Assembly (NCBI RefSeq): GCF_035304305.1
Contig: NZ_DATGQG010000102.1
Location: forward strand, 1 to 18,176
Direction: 5' to 3'
From: Ferrovibrio sp035304305
GTDB taxonomy: Bacteria > Pseudomonadota > Alphaproteobacteria > Ferrovibrionales > Ferrovibrionaceae
Length of the DNA: 18,176 bases
Below, in pieces: positions 6,858-14,675 of this stretch (position 1 is its first letter; every line of letters starts with the position of its first letter). Under the pieces are notes generated by a model, which was not told where the DNA came from, made no database searches, and saw nothing but the letters and a program-made list of their open reading frames with translations. A program made the position numbers and the translations under genes.

Positions 6858-9242
6858 CTATTCTGCGGCGGCGGCGAGGTTCTGGCGCTGGATTATCTGC
6901 CAGACCTTCTGCGGCGTCGCCGGCATGTCGATGTCCTCGGTGCCGAGCGCATCGGTGATGGCATTCATCAGCGCAGCCGGAGCGGCAATCGCGCCGGCCT
7001 CGCCACAGCCCTTCACGCCGAGCGGATTGTGCGGGCAGGGGGTCTCGATCATCCCGACCTTGTAGGAGGGCAGGTCATCGGCCCGCGGCATGCAGTAGTC
7101 GTTATAGGATGCCGTGAGCAGCTGGCCGCTTTCCTTGTCGTAGACCACGCCTTCGAGCAGCGCCTGCCCGATGCCCTGGGCGATGCCGCCATGCACCTGA
7201 CCTTCGACGATCATCGGGTTGATCACCTTGCCGAAGTCGTCGACCGCCACCCAGTTTACGACGCGGGTGACGCCGGTATCAGCGTCGATCTCCACCTCCG
7301 CCACATGCACGCCGGCAGGGAAGGTGAAGTTGGCCGGATCGTAGAAGGCGCTGGCCTCCAGGCCCGGTTCGAGGTCGGCCGGGTAGTTGTGCGGCACATA
7401 GGCCGTGAAGGCGACCTGCGCGATCGGCACCTGCTTGTCGGTGCCTTTCACGGAGAAGGTGCCCTTGTCGAAGACGACATCGTCGACCGAGGCTTCCATC
7501 AGATGGGCGGCGATCTTCTTGCCCTTCTCGATGATCTTGTCGGCCGCGCGGGACAGCGCCGATCCCCCGACCGCGAGCGAGCGCGAGCCATAGGTGCCCA
7601 TGCCCATCGGCACGAGCGCCGTGTCGCCGTGGACGACTTCGATATTCTCGATCGGCACGCCGAGCTTGTCGGAAACGAGCTGGGCGAAGGTCGTCTCGTG
7701 ACCCTGGCCGTGGCTGTGGGCGCCGGTATAGACGAACACGCTGCCGGTCGCGTTGAAGCGGATCTGGCCCGACTCCCAGAGGCCGACGCCGGCGCCGAGC
7801 GAGCCGACCACGGCTGACGGCGCGATGCCGCAGGCCTCGATATAGGCGCAGATGCCGATGCCGCGCAGCTTGCCCTTGCGGGCGGCTTCCGCCTTGCGGG
7901 TCTTGAAGCCGGCGTAATCCGCCATCTTCAGCGCTTCGTCCAGCGCCTTGGCATACTGGCCGGAATCGTACACGCAGGCGACCGGCGTCTGATACGGGAA
8001 GGCATCAGGCGGCACGAAGTTTTTCCGGCGCAGTTCGGCCGGATCCATGTTCAGCTCCCGTGCCGCGGCTTCCACCAGTCGTTCGACCACGTAGGTCGCT
8101 TCCGGCCGGCCGGCGCCGCGATAGGCGTCCACCGGCGTCGTGTTGGTGAAGACTGCCTTCACCTCGGCATAGATCGCCGGCGTGGTGTACTGGCCGGCGA
8201 GCAGCAGCGCGTAGAGATAGGTCGGCACCGCCGAGGCAAAAGTGGACAGATAGGCGCCCATGTTGGCGTTGGTCGAAACCCGCAGGCCGAGGAACTTGCC
8301 GTCCCTGTCCATGGCCAGTTCGGCATGGGTGATGTGGTCGCGGCCATGGGCGTCGGTGAGGAAGGCTTCGGTGCGGTCGGAGGTCCACTTCACCGGCCGC
8401 TTGAGCTTGCGGGCCGCCCAGACGCAGACCGTCTCCTCGGCATAGTTGAAGATCTTGGAGCCGAAACCGCCACCGACATCGGGCGCCACCACGCGCACCT
8501 TGTGCTCGGGCAGGCCGAAGACGAAGGCGCAGAGAATCAGCCGCAGCACATGCGGGTTCTGTGACGTGGTGTAGACGGTGGTCGTGTCGGTGCCCGGGTC
8601 GTATTCGCCGATGGCGCTGCGCGGCTCCATCGGGTTGGGCGACAGACGGTTGTTGACCAGTTCCAGCTTCGTGACATGGGCCGCATTGGCGAAGGCCTGC
8701 TCCGTGGCGGCCTTGTCGCCGAATTCCCAGTCGTAGCAGAGGTTGCCGGGAACGTCGGGATGGACCTGCGGCGCGCCGGGCTTCAGCGCCTCGCGCATGT
8801 CGACCACTGGCTGCAGCACGTCGTAGTCGACCTCGATCGCCTCGACCGCGTCGCGCGCCTGCGCGAGGCTTTCGGCGATCACGACCGCAACCTGGTCGCC
8901 GACATGACGGACATACTCGACCGCGATGATGTCATGGCGCGGCGCCTTGTGGGGCTCGCCCTTCTTGTCCTTGACGACCCAGCCGCAGATCAGCCCGCCG
9001 ACCTTGTCGGCGGCCACGTCCTGACCGGTATAGACGGCAACGACGCCGGGCATTTTCCGCGCGGCGTCGCTGTTGATGGATTTGATTTTGGCGAATGCGT
9101 GCGGCGAGCGCAGGAAGGTCGCATAGAGCTGGCCGGGGCGGTTTATGTCATCCGTGTAGTGGCCCTGACCGGTGATGAAGCGGAAATCTTCCTTGCGGCG
9201 AACCGGCTGTCCGATGCCCTGGCCGATATCCTGATTGCTCAT
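6858..9242 (-). CDS. Molybdenum hydroxylase large subunit, CoxL form II-like
   Basis: This is the catalytic subunit, 794 residues, which binds the molybdopterin cytosine dinucleotide cofactor. Family landmarks include GGGFGSK (257-263), AYRGAGR (373-379), GQGHETTFAQL in the cofactor region and GCGEAG near the C terminus, where Glu-748 is the expected catalytic base. AYRGAGR is the form II signature. Form I enzymes, which are proven CO dehydrogenases, carry AYxCSFR with the copper-binding cysteine, and that cysteine is absent here. The enzyme therefore probably hydroxylates an organic substrate, as known for aldehyde or N-heterocycle oxidoreductases. Automatic pipelines would call it carbon-monoxide dehydrogenase, which overstates the case. 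It starts 3 bases after the small-subunit stop, with a GGGGGTGAG ribosome site. Confidence 0.95.
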   Translation of the reverse strand: MSNQDIGQGIGQPVRRKEDFRFITGQGHYTDDINRPGQLYATFLRSPHAFAKIKSINSDAARKMPGVVAVYTGQDVAADKVGGLICGWVVKDKKGEPHKAPRHDIIAVEYVRHVGDQVAVVIAESLAQARDAVEAIEVDYDVLQPVVDMREALKPGAPQVHPDVPGNLCYDWEFGDKAATEQAFANAAHVTKLELVNNRLSPNPMEPRSAIGEYDPGTDTTTVYTTSQNPHVLRLILCAFVFGLPEHKVRVVAPDVGGGFGSKIFNYAEETVCVWAARKLKRPVKWTSDRTEAFLTDAHGRDHITHAELAMDRDGKFLGLRVSTNANMGAYLSTFASAVPTYLYALLLAGQYTTPAIYAEVKAVFTNTTPVDAYRGAGRPEATYVVERLVEAAARELNMDPAELRRKNFVPPDAFPYQTPVACVYDSGQYAKALDEALKMADYAGFKTRKAEAARKGKLRGIGICAYIEACGIAPSAVVGSLGAGVGLWESGQIRFNATGSVFVYTGAHSHGQGHETTFAQLVSDKLGVPIENIEVVHGDTALVPMGMGTYGSRSLAVGGSALSRAADKIIEKGKKIAAHLMEASVDDVVFDKGTFSVKGTDKQVPIAQVAFTAYVPHNYPADLEPGLEASAFYDPANFTFPAGVHVAEVEIDADTGVTRVVNWVAVDDFGKVINPMIVEGQVHGGIAQGIGQALLEGVVYDKESGQLLTASYNDYCMPRADDLPSYKVGMIETPCPHNPLGVKGCGEAGAIAAPAALMNAITDALGTEDIDMPATPQKVWQIIQRQNLAAAAE

Positions 9243-9245
9243 GTC

Positions 9246-9716
<471 letters not shown>

Positions 9717-9806
9717 GTGTTTCCTCCCTTTGGCGCGTAGCAGAACATAGCGTGCGCGGAAATCTGACAAGACTGTGGGCGCAACCGGCGAAGGCCGTCA
9801 AGTTGC

Positions 9807-9832
9807 AAAAACGAAAAGTCCGGGATGCGGAC
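9807..9832 (-). terminator. Intrinsic terminator after the CoxG-like gene
   Basis: Read on the minus strand, GTCCG-CATCC-CGGAC (9832-9818) forms a 5-bp GC stem with a 5-base loop. It is followed directly by TTTTCGTTTTT (9817-9807) and begins 2 bases after the TGA of the CoxG-like gene. The short stem may allow some read-through into the hydroxylase operon. Confidence 0.65.
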
Positions 9833-9834
9833 GA

Positions 9835-10491
9835 TCAGCTGCGGAGAACGAGAAGGGTAACGGCGCCGACGATCACGATCAGGCCGATGATCCATGCCCA
9901 GCTCGGTATCCCGCCGGTTACCGGAGTAGGCGCTGGCGGCGGTGCCGCTTGCGCCGCAGTGGCCGTCGTGTCCGGCAGGGCGCCGACCGCGGCCGTTGCC
10001 GCGACCGGTTCCTCGACAGCCTCCTGCGGAGCTGCCCCGGCGTCGGGTTCGGCGACGATCTGATTGAATTTCGTGAAGAAGTCCTCGGCCATCTTGGCGG
10101 CGACCCCGTCCACCAGGCGGGCGCCGATCTGGGCCAGCTTGCCGCCGATCTGGGCCTTGGCCGCATAGGTCAGCCGGGTGGCGCCCTGGTCGGCATCGGT
10201 GAGTTCCACCCGGGCATTGCCCTTGCCGAAACCGGCCGCCACGCCGCCCTGGGCCTCGCCGACGATGGTGCAGCTGTTCGGCGGGTCGAGGTCGGTCAGC
10301 GTCACCTTGCCTTTGAACTTGGCCTTAACCGGGCCGACCTTGACCTGCACCAGGGCTTCGAAATCGGTGTCGGAAAGCTTGGTGACGCTTTCGCATCCGG
10401 CGATGCACTGGCGCAGGATTTCGGGGTCGTTCAGGGCCGCCCAGACCTTGGCGCGGGGGGCAGGAATGAGCTGTTCGCCATTCAGATCCAT
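9835..10491 (-). CDS. CoxG-like SRPBCC protein with C-terminal membrane anchor
   Basis: This 218-residue protein has a CoxG domain (about 1-145) of the START/SRPBCC fold. It begins MDLNGEQLIPAPRAKVWAAL and contains the family run NDPEILRQCIAGCESV. A low-complexity Ala/Pro linker follows (about 150-195), then a single transmembrane helix near 197-216 with a short tail. In Oligotropha, CoxG is linked to membrane anchoring of CO dehydrogenase, and homologues accompany many form II clusters. An anchoring or lipid/ligand role for the adjacent molybdenum hydroxylase is inferred from that. It starts at an ATG with GGAG 8 bases upstream. The terminator after it suggests expression partly independent of the downstream subunits. 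Confidence 0.88.
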   Translation of the reverse strand: MDLNGEQLIPAPRAKVWAALNDPEILRQCIAGCESVTKLSDTDFEALVQVKVGPVKAKFKGKVTLTDLDPPNSCTIVGEAQGGVAAGFGKGNARVELTDADQGATRLTYAAKAQIGGKLAQIGARLVDGVAAKMAEDFFTKFNQIVAEPDAGAAPQEAVEEPVAATAAVGALPDTTATAAQAAPPPAPTPVTGGIPSWAWIIGLIVIVGAVTLLVLRS

Positions 10492-10534
10492 GGACTAATC
10501 TCCGAAGACTGGGCCAGAGTGTGATTCACCGCCC

Positions 10535-10546
10535 GTTAAGCTTAAC
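10535..10546. promoter_or_regulatory. Perfect 12-bp palindrome in a divergent intergenic region
   Basis: GTTAAGCTTAAC is a perfect palindrome in the 111-base gap between the CoxG-like gene (minus) and the Panacea-domain gene (plus). A candidate plus-strand -10, GATAAC (10560-10565), lies 18 bases after TTAAGC inside the palindrome, so a bound protein would cover that promoter. The binding protein is unknown. Confidence 0.35.
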
Positions 10547-10602
10547 CATCTAGCCTGCCGATAACCAGTTTCAGCTCTGCGCGCAGGTGAAGGGGGTAAA
10601 TC

Positions 10603-11307
10603 ATGGTCCCCGCAGCACGATCCGGTCTTGATGTCAGTTTCTGGCTGCTCGAGCGGGCGGCCGGCGAGCGCATCGCCATGTCGCTGCCGAAGCTGCGCTG
10701 GCTGCTCTATCTCGCGCAGGCGCATTACGCCATCGCCCGCGACGGCGCCAAGCTGATGCCCGCCACCTTCCTGGTCGGCGAGGAAGGTCCGATCGAACCG
10801 ACTCTGGATCTCGTGTTCCAGGCCGGCATCGAGAATCCCTGGACGCCGAGTTTCAGCGAAACCGTGGAGGCGTTCCTGGACGGCTTCTGGAAGCGTTTCG
10901 GTGCCCTGCCTGCGATTGCGTTGCATAAGCTCGTAGTCGGCGACCCGGCCTGGAAGAAGGCGCAGGAGAATGGTCCGGGCAGCGAGATCCAGGTCGAGCA
11001 TCACCGGGCCGCCAAGGCCACGGCAAAGCCGGGCGGAGATGCCAGCCGCCGGGCGACCGAACTGCCGCCCTTCGAGGAAGAGGTGCGCGCCAAGATCGCG
11101 AAGCATTCCGGCGGCTCCCATGCCCTGGTGCGCGCCATGCGCGGACAGCCGGTCAAGTCACCCGGCACCCGCACCGCTTCGGTGGCCGAGGCCGCCGGCC
11201 ATCTGCGGGCGGCGCCGCCCGACAGCCAGGAGGTTCGGTTCACCGCAGACGGACGATCGGTGACCCGCTGGCGTCCCAAAAGGCGGGTGCAGGGACCGAC
11301 CATCTGA
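10603..11307 (+). CDS. Solo Panacea (SocA-like, DUF4065) domain protein
   Basis: This 234-residue protein has, near its start, the pattern typical of the Panacea or SocA-like antitoxin domain: LPKLRWLLYLAQAHYA (28-43) then ATFLVGEEGPIEPTLDLVF (54-72), matching the family form LQKLLYYAQ...W..GPV.P.v. The domain should run to about residue 135. The remaining 100 residues are basic and low in complexity, ending in RWRPKRRVQG, and could contact nucleic acid. Panacea proteins are hyper-promiscuous antitoxins, and Caulobacter SocA is a proteolysis adaptor. No toxin gene lies next to this one, so a toxin-antitoxin role is not supported here. A strong site AGGGGG lies 7 bases before the ATG. The domain call rests on pattern recognition only. 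Confidence 0.7.
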   Translation: MVPAARSGLDVSFWLLERAAGERIAMSLPKLRWLLYLAQAHYAIARDGAKLMPATFLVGEEGPIEPTLDLVFQAGIENPWTPSFSETVEAFLDGFWKRFGALPAIALHKLVVGDPAWKKAQENGPGSEIQVEHHRAAKATAKPGGDASRRATELPPFEEEVRAKIAKHSGGSHALVRAMRGQPVKSPGTRTASVAEAAGHLRAAPPDSQEVRFTADGRSVTRWRPKRRVQGPTI

Positions 11308-11353
11308 CCTGCACATAACCGGCTAACCTTCGGACAACCCCTCAGAAATCGTT

Positions 11354-11382
11354 TTGGCAGTGTTTCGAAATGGTGCTACGCT
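11354..11382 (+). promoter_or_regulatory. Candidate promoter of the double cold-shock gene
   Basis: TTGGCA (11354-11359) and TACGCT (11377-11382) are separated by 17 bases, and TG at 11374-11375 gives an extended -10. Transcription would start near 11389 and leave a short leader of about 28 bases. The -35 matches consensus at 5 of 6 positions, but the -10 is weak. Confidence 0.45.
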
Positions 11383-11416
11383 GACGGGCGTAGTGCGGCT
11401 ATCGAAGGATTAAAAA

Positions 11417-12016
11417 GTGGATCAAGGGGGCTTCGGCGACGCCGAGATCGTCAAGATCTCAGGCAAGGTCAAGTGGTTCAACGCAGTCAAAGGTTTTGGT
11501 TTCGTCAGTCCCGACGACAATTCCGGTGACGTGTTTCTGCACCTCTCCTGCCTGCGCCAGGCAGGGTATGAAAGCATTGATGAAGGGGCGACCCTGCTGC
11601 TCGAGGTCGCCAGGCGACCGAAAGGCATGCAGGCCGTACGCGTGCTGTCGGTCGACACGAGCACGGCGATGCCTTCCGGCGGCATGGGCGGCCCGCGTCC
11701 GCCCCGTCCGCCGCGCTTTGGTGGCGACCGCTTCGGCGGTGATCGCGGATTCGGTGGTGGCTTCGGCGGCGACCGTGGTCCGAAATTCCCCTCCGTCGTC
11801 GCGCAGGGCGATTTCTTCGAGGCCAAGGTGAAGTGGTTCAATGCCGTGAAGGGCTATGGCTTCGTATCCCGTGGCGACGGCCAGCAGGACATCTTCGTCC
11901 ATATGGAAGTGCTGCGCCGCGAAGGCATCCAGGAACTGCAGCCCGGCCAGTCGGTCCGCGTCCGTGTCGGCCAGGGTCCGAAGGGCCCGCAGGTCGCCGA
12001 GATCCGCACCGAGTGA
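11417..12016 (+). CDS. Double cold-shock-domain RNA-binding protein
   Basis: This 199-residue protein carries two cold-shock domains. Each has the single-strand nucleic acid motifs RNP1 (KGFGFV at 25-30; KGYGFV at 145-150) and RNP2 (VFLHL at 39-43; IFVHM at 159-163), and both open with KVKWFNAVKG. They are joined by a linker (about 81-130) rich in Gly, Arg and Pro with three GGDR units and a PRPPRPPR stretch, resembling RGG-type RNA-binding regions. Family members act as RNA chaperones or antiterminators. Translation starts at GTG 11417 behind GAAGGA; no in-frame ATG lies before the first domain. Two-domain versions of this size are typical of alphaproteobacteria. A strong hairpin terminator follows. 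Confidence 0.93.
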   Translation: MDQGGFGDAEIVKISGKVKWFNAVKGFGFVSPDDNSGDVFLHLSCLRQAGYESIDEGATLLLEVARRPKGMQAVRVLSVDTSTAMPSGGMGGPRPPRPPRFGGDRFGGDRGFGGGFGGDRGPKFPSVVAQGDFFEAKVKWFNAVKGYGFVSRGDGQQDIFVHMEVLRREGIQELQPGQSVRVRVGQGPKGPQVAEIRTE

Positions 12017-12025
12017 TCAGCCAAT

Positions 12026-12040
12026 CGGGCCATCGGCCCG
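12026..12040. repeat. Small perfect hairpin after the cold-shock gene
   Basis: CGGGCC (12026-12031) and GGCCCG (12035-12040) form a 6-bp stem with a 3-base loop, 10 bases after the cold-shock stop. There is no T run. It may help the larger hairpin downstream to end or protect the transcript. Confidence 0.4.
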
Positions 12041-12051
12041 GACGGTTTCAG

Positions 12052-12080
12052 ACGCCGGCGTGGTTTCCACGCCGGCGTTT
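12052..12080. terminator. Bidirectional terminator between cold-shock and thiY-like genes
   Basis: ACGCCGGCGTGG (12052-12063) and CCACGCCGGCGT (12067-12078) form a perfect 12-bp stem with a TTT loop. A few T's follow on the plus strand and the minus-strand tail is T-poor. It lies between two convergent genes and should serve both. Confidence 0.65.
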
Positions 12081-12086
12081 CCGTAT

Positions 12087-13022
12087 TCAGCGCAGCTCGA
12101 CCGCGTAGCGTTCGACCGGGAGGGCGGACGGGATCAGGCCCTGCCTGGCGAGGTAGTCGGCGAAGCGGCTGTAGCGTCGGCCGTCCAGCGCGCGCGGCGA
12201 ATGGGCGAACCGCGGCACCGTGTCCCTCCAGGCCCGGCGGTTGAGTTCGTCGTCCAGCGACTTGTTGTCCTTGATGAAGTATTCGCGGCTCTTGTCCGGC
12301 TGGTTGTGGATCAGCGCCACGGCTTCTTCCAGCGCATCAAGAAGGCGCGACAGGCGCCTGTCCTGCAGGCGGTCCTGGTGCGCAACGAGAATCAGTTCGT
12401 CATACAGCGGCACGCCGTAGTCCTCAGGATAGAAGGCCCGTCCGGGCTTGCCGGCGATGTCCATCTGATTCAGCTCGAAATTGCGGAAGGCCCCGATCGT
12501 GCCGTCGACCTTGCCGGCAAAGATCGAGGGTGAGAGGGCGAAGTTGACATTCACCAGCGTCACGTCGGCGAGCTTCAGGCCATACTGCTCCAGCATCGAT
12601 TTCAGGATGGCATCCTCGAATCCGCCGACCGAATAACCGATCTTCTTTCCCTTCAGGTCGGCAACCGACTTGATCGGCCCGTCCCGCAGCACGACCAGGC
12701 TGTTCAGCGGCGTTGCCACCAGCGTGCCGATCCGGCGCAGGGGAAGGCCCTGCGCCACCTGCACATGCAGTTGCGGCTGGTACGAGATCGCAACATCGGC
12801 TTTGCCGGCCGCGACCAGCTTGGGCGGATCGTTGGGATCGGCCGGCGCGATCAGGTCGACCAGTAATTCGTGGCGATCGAAGACGCCGGCATTCCTGGCC
12901 ACCACCAGCGGTGCATGATCGGGATTGACGAACCAGTCGAGCATCACGCTCAGCCTGTCATGCGCCTTTGCCGCGGGCGCCAGCAGCAGGGTGGCGAGGA
13001 AAAGGGTCAGGACGCGAAACAT
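12087..13022 (-). CDS. thiY: ABC importer substrate-binding protein, NMT1/THI5-like (thiamine precursor)
   Basis: This is a periplasmic solute-binding protein of 311 residues with a signal peptide (about 1-20, ending PAAKA). The mature protein begins with the THI5/ThiY signature VMLDWFVNPDHAPLVVARNAG. Proteins of this class bind pyrimidine precursors of thiamine such as HMP or formyl-aminopyrimidine. The ligand assignment rests on that motif plus the TPP riboswitch at the head of the operon; the exact precursor is not determined. It is the last gene after the ATPase and permease, 15 bases downstream of the permease stop, with AGGAG before its ATG. The related taurine/nitrate-type SsuA family is the main alternative, disfavoured by the riboswitch. 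Confidence 0.9.
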   Translation of the reverse strand: MFRVLTLFLATLLLAPAAKAHDRLSVMLDWFVNPDHAPLVVARNAGVFDRHELLVDLIAPADPNDPPKLVAAGKADVAISYQPQLHVQVAQGLPLRRIGTLVATPLNSLVVLRDGPIKSVADLKGKKIGYSVGGFEDAILKSMLEQYGLKLADVTLVNVNFALSPSIFAGKVDGTIGAFRNFELNQMDIAGKPGRAFYPEDYGVPLYDELILVAHQDRLQDRRLSRLLDALEEAVALIHNQPDKSREYFIKDNKSLDDELNRRAWRDTVPRFAHSPRALDGRRYSRFADYLARQGLIPSALPVERYAVELR

Positions 13023-13037
13023 CGGACTCTCCTTGCT

Positions 13038-13805
13038 TCAGGACGGGGAGGCAAAATGGTCCGCCTGCCAGGGCAGCAGGCGGCGGGTGAGCCGGTCGAC
13101 GACGGCGTAGAGCGCGACGGCGCATAGCGCGAGCGTGATCAGGGCGGCGAACATCAGGTCGGTCTGTACGCGGGCATTGGCCTGCAGCATCAGGAAGCCG
13201 AGGCCGGCGCTGGCGCCGACCCATTCGCCGATCACCGCGCCGATCGGCGCCACGGCGGCAGCCACCTTCAGCCCGCTGGCGAGGGCGGGCAGCGCCGCCA
13301 TCAGGCGGATATGGCGCAGGATACGGAAGCGGTGCCGCGGATCGTTCGCCGTCATGACCTGCGCCAGATCCAGCCAGCCGGGCTCGGTGCGGCGCAGACC
13401 GTCGAACAAAGTCACGGCGACGGGAAAGAAGATGATCAGCATGGCCATGATCACCTTCGATGCCATGCCGAAGCCGAACCACAGCACCAGCAGGGGGGCG
13501 AGCGCGAAGACCGGGACGGCCTGGCTGGCGACCAGAACCGGCAGCAGCCAGCGGCGCGCCACCGGCGAGAGCAGCAGGCCCAGGGCCGCCGCGGCGCCGA
13601 GCAGCGCGCCGAAGACAAGACCGAGCAGCATTTCGGCCACGGTCACCGCCGCCTGCGCCAGCAGGAGGCTGCCCGACTCCAGGAAGGCCACGGCGACGCG
13701 GTGCGGCGGCGGCAGGATGTAGGGTGGCAGGGCAAAGAGGTAGACGGCGGCCTCCCAGAGCAGCAGCAGGCCGGCGAAGGTGACCAGCGGGCGCAGCAGT
13801 GTCAT
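13038..13805 (-). CDS. thiX: ABC importer permease (ThiX-like)
   Basis: This is the membrane permease of the importer, 255 residues, of the BinPDT (SsuC/TauC/ThiX) class. Hydrophobic segments fit about six helices, starting with LVTFAGLLLLWEAAVYLFAL. The cytoplasmic coupling loop is at about residues 145-205, around FDGLRRTEPGWLDLAQ and LPALASGLKVAAAVAPIGAVIGEW. Its start overlaps the ATPase stop by 4 bases (13802-13805, ATGA), so the two are translated together. It would form a homodimeric channel fed by the binding protein encoded downstream. Specificity for a thiamine precursor is inferred from the operon. Confidence 0.9.
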   Translation of the reverse strand: MTLLRPLVTFAGLLLLWEAAVYLFALPPYILPPPHRVAVAFLESGSLLLAQAAVTVAEMLLGLVFGALLGAAAALGLLLSPVARRWLLPVLVASQAVPVFALAPLLVLWFGFGMASKVIMAMLIIFFPVAVTLFDGLRRTEPGWLDLAQVMTANDPRHRFRILRHIRLMAALPALASGLKVAAAVAPIGAVIGEWVGASAGLGFLMLQANARVQTDLMFAALITLALCAVALYAVVDRLTRRLLPWQADHFASPS

Positions 13806-14533
13806 GACGGCGCTCCGGCATTGCGCAGAGCATTCTGCAGCCGGCGCAGCTGCGGCAGCAGCTCCGGCGTCAGCGGGTCGCGCGGCGCGGGCGAGGGAAA
13901 CGCGCAGACCGGCGTCAGGCCGGCGGGGTGTCCGGAGAGCAGCAGCACACGATGCGCAATGCGGCAGGCTTCCAGCGGATCATGGGTCACCAGCAGCACG
14001 GCGCGGTCGGCCAGCAGATCGCAGGCGAGATCCTGCATCGCTTCGCGGGTGACCGGATCGAGCGCCGAAAAGGGTTCGTCCATCAGCACCAGCGGACGGT
14101 CTTCCATCAGGGTTCGTGCCAGCGCCACGCGCTGGCGCATGCCGCCGGAAAGGGCGGCAGGCAGAACACTGGCCCAGTCGCCGAGTCCGGTGCGGGCGAG
14201 CAGTGCGTCGGCGCGCTGCAAATCCGGGGTTTCGCCGCGCAGGCGGGCGCCGAGCATCAGGTTGTCGCGGACGCTCAGCCAGGGCAGCAGCAGGTCCTGC
14301 TGCGCCATCCACGCGGCCGGCGTCCGGGCAGATCCGGGCAGCAGGCCGGCAATCACGCGCAGCAGCGTACTCTTGCCGACGCCGCTGGGGCCCAGGATGG
14401 CGACGATCTCGCCGGCGGCAATCTCGATGCGGAAGGGGGCGAGGACCGGCCGGCCCTGATACGCAAAGCCGCTGCTTTGCAGCGTGATGGCAGCAGGTAG
14501 GGGGAGAGTCCGGGAGACAGGTCCAGTGTGCAC
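13802..14533 (-). CDS. thiZ: ABC importer ATP-binding protein (ThiZ-like), GTG start
   Basis: This is the energy-coupling ATPase, 243 residues when started at GTG 14531-14533. It has a Walker A GPSGVGKST (48-56), Q-loop in WMAQQDLLLPW, signature LSGGMRQR (128-135), Walker B VLMDEP with Asp-152 and Glu-153, and H-loop His-184 (VTHDP). A longer reading from ATG 14590 would translate through the TPP riboswitch and adds residues unlike the family, so it is rejected. The GTG sits 8 bases after AGGGA, which is the conserved 3' strand of the aptamer and serves as the ribosome site. It is the first gene of the operon. The short N-terminal stretch before ITLQSSGFAY is uncertain. Confidence 0.9.
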   Translation of the reverse strand: MHTGPVSRTLPLPAAITLQSSGFAYQGRPVLAPFRIEIAAGEIVAILGPSGVGKSTLLRVIAGLLPGSARTPAAWMAQQDLLLPWLSVRDNLMLGARLRGETPDLQRADALLARTGLGDWASVLPAALSGGMRQRVALARTLMEDRPLVLMDEPFSALDPVTREAMQDLACDLLADRAVLLVTHDPLEACRIAHRVLLLSGHPAGLTPVCAFPSPAPRDPLTPELLPQLRRLQNALRNAGAPS

Positions 14534-14537
14534 GCCG

Positions 14538-14626
14538 CTGATCCCTACGCCGGTATCAACCGGATCAGGTTCGAGGGGTCGTCCGGACAACCCGGACCTC
14601 TCAGCCGCCCATCGGCTCCCCCTCAG
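14538..14626 (-). ncRNA. TPP (THI element) riboswitch
   Basis: Read on the minus strand, all conserved parts of the thiamine pyrophosphate aptamer are present. P1 is CTGA/TCAG at the two ends, followed by GGGGAGCC. P2 is AGCCG/CGGCT, and the core is GGCTGAGAG. A variable GTCCGG/CCGGAC arm comes next, then ACCCCTCGAACCTGATC, the CCGG-TTGATA-CCGG arm and the closing GCGTAGGGATCAG. It lies directly before the ThiZ-type start, and the terminal AGGGA is the apparent Shine-Dalgarno sequence. TPP binding should therefore hide the ribosome site and lower expression of the importer. No terminator follows the aptamer, so control is probably at translation. Confidence 0.95.
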
Positions 14627-14637
14627 AGGCAGAGGGC

Positions 14638-14665
14638 ATTATAGACTGCCGCCACGTCTTGTTAA
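14638..14665 (-). promoter_or_regulatory. Promoter of the riboswitch-thiZXY operon
   Basis: On the minus strand TTAACA (14665-14660) and a perfect TATAAT (14643-14638) are separated by 16 bases. Transcription should begin near 14631, about 5 bases before the aptamer. The -35 overlaps the ribosome site of the divergent deacetylase gene. Confidence 0.75.
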
Positions 14666-14675
14666 GGGGCGGGCG

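Noticed and set aside
10603..12016. Toxin-antitoxin pair formed by the Panacea protein and the next gene
   Set aside because: The next gene is a typical double cold-shock protein with its own promoter and shows no toxin feature.
14534..14590. N-terminal extension of the ThiZ-like ATPase to ATG 14590
   Set aside because: The extension translates the TPP aptamer and has no ABC family similarity; the GTG at 14533 with AGGGA is better.
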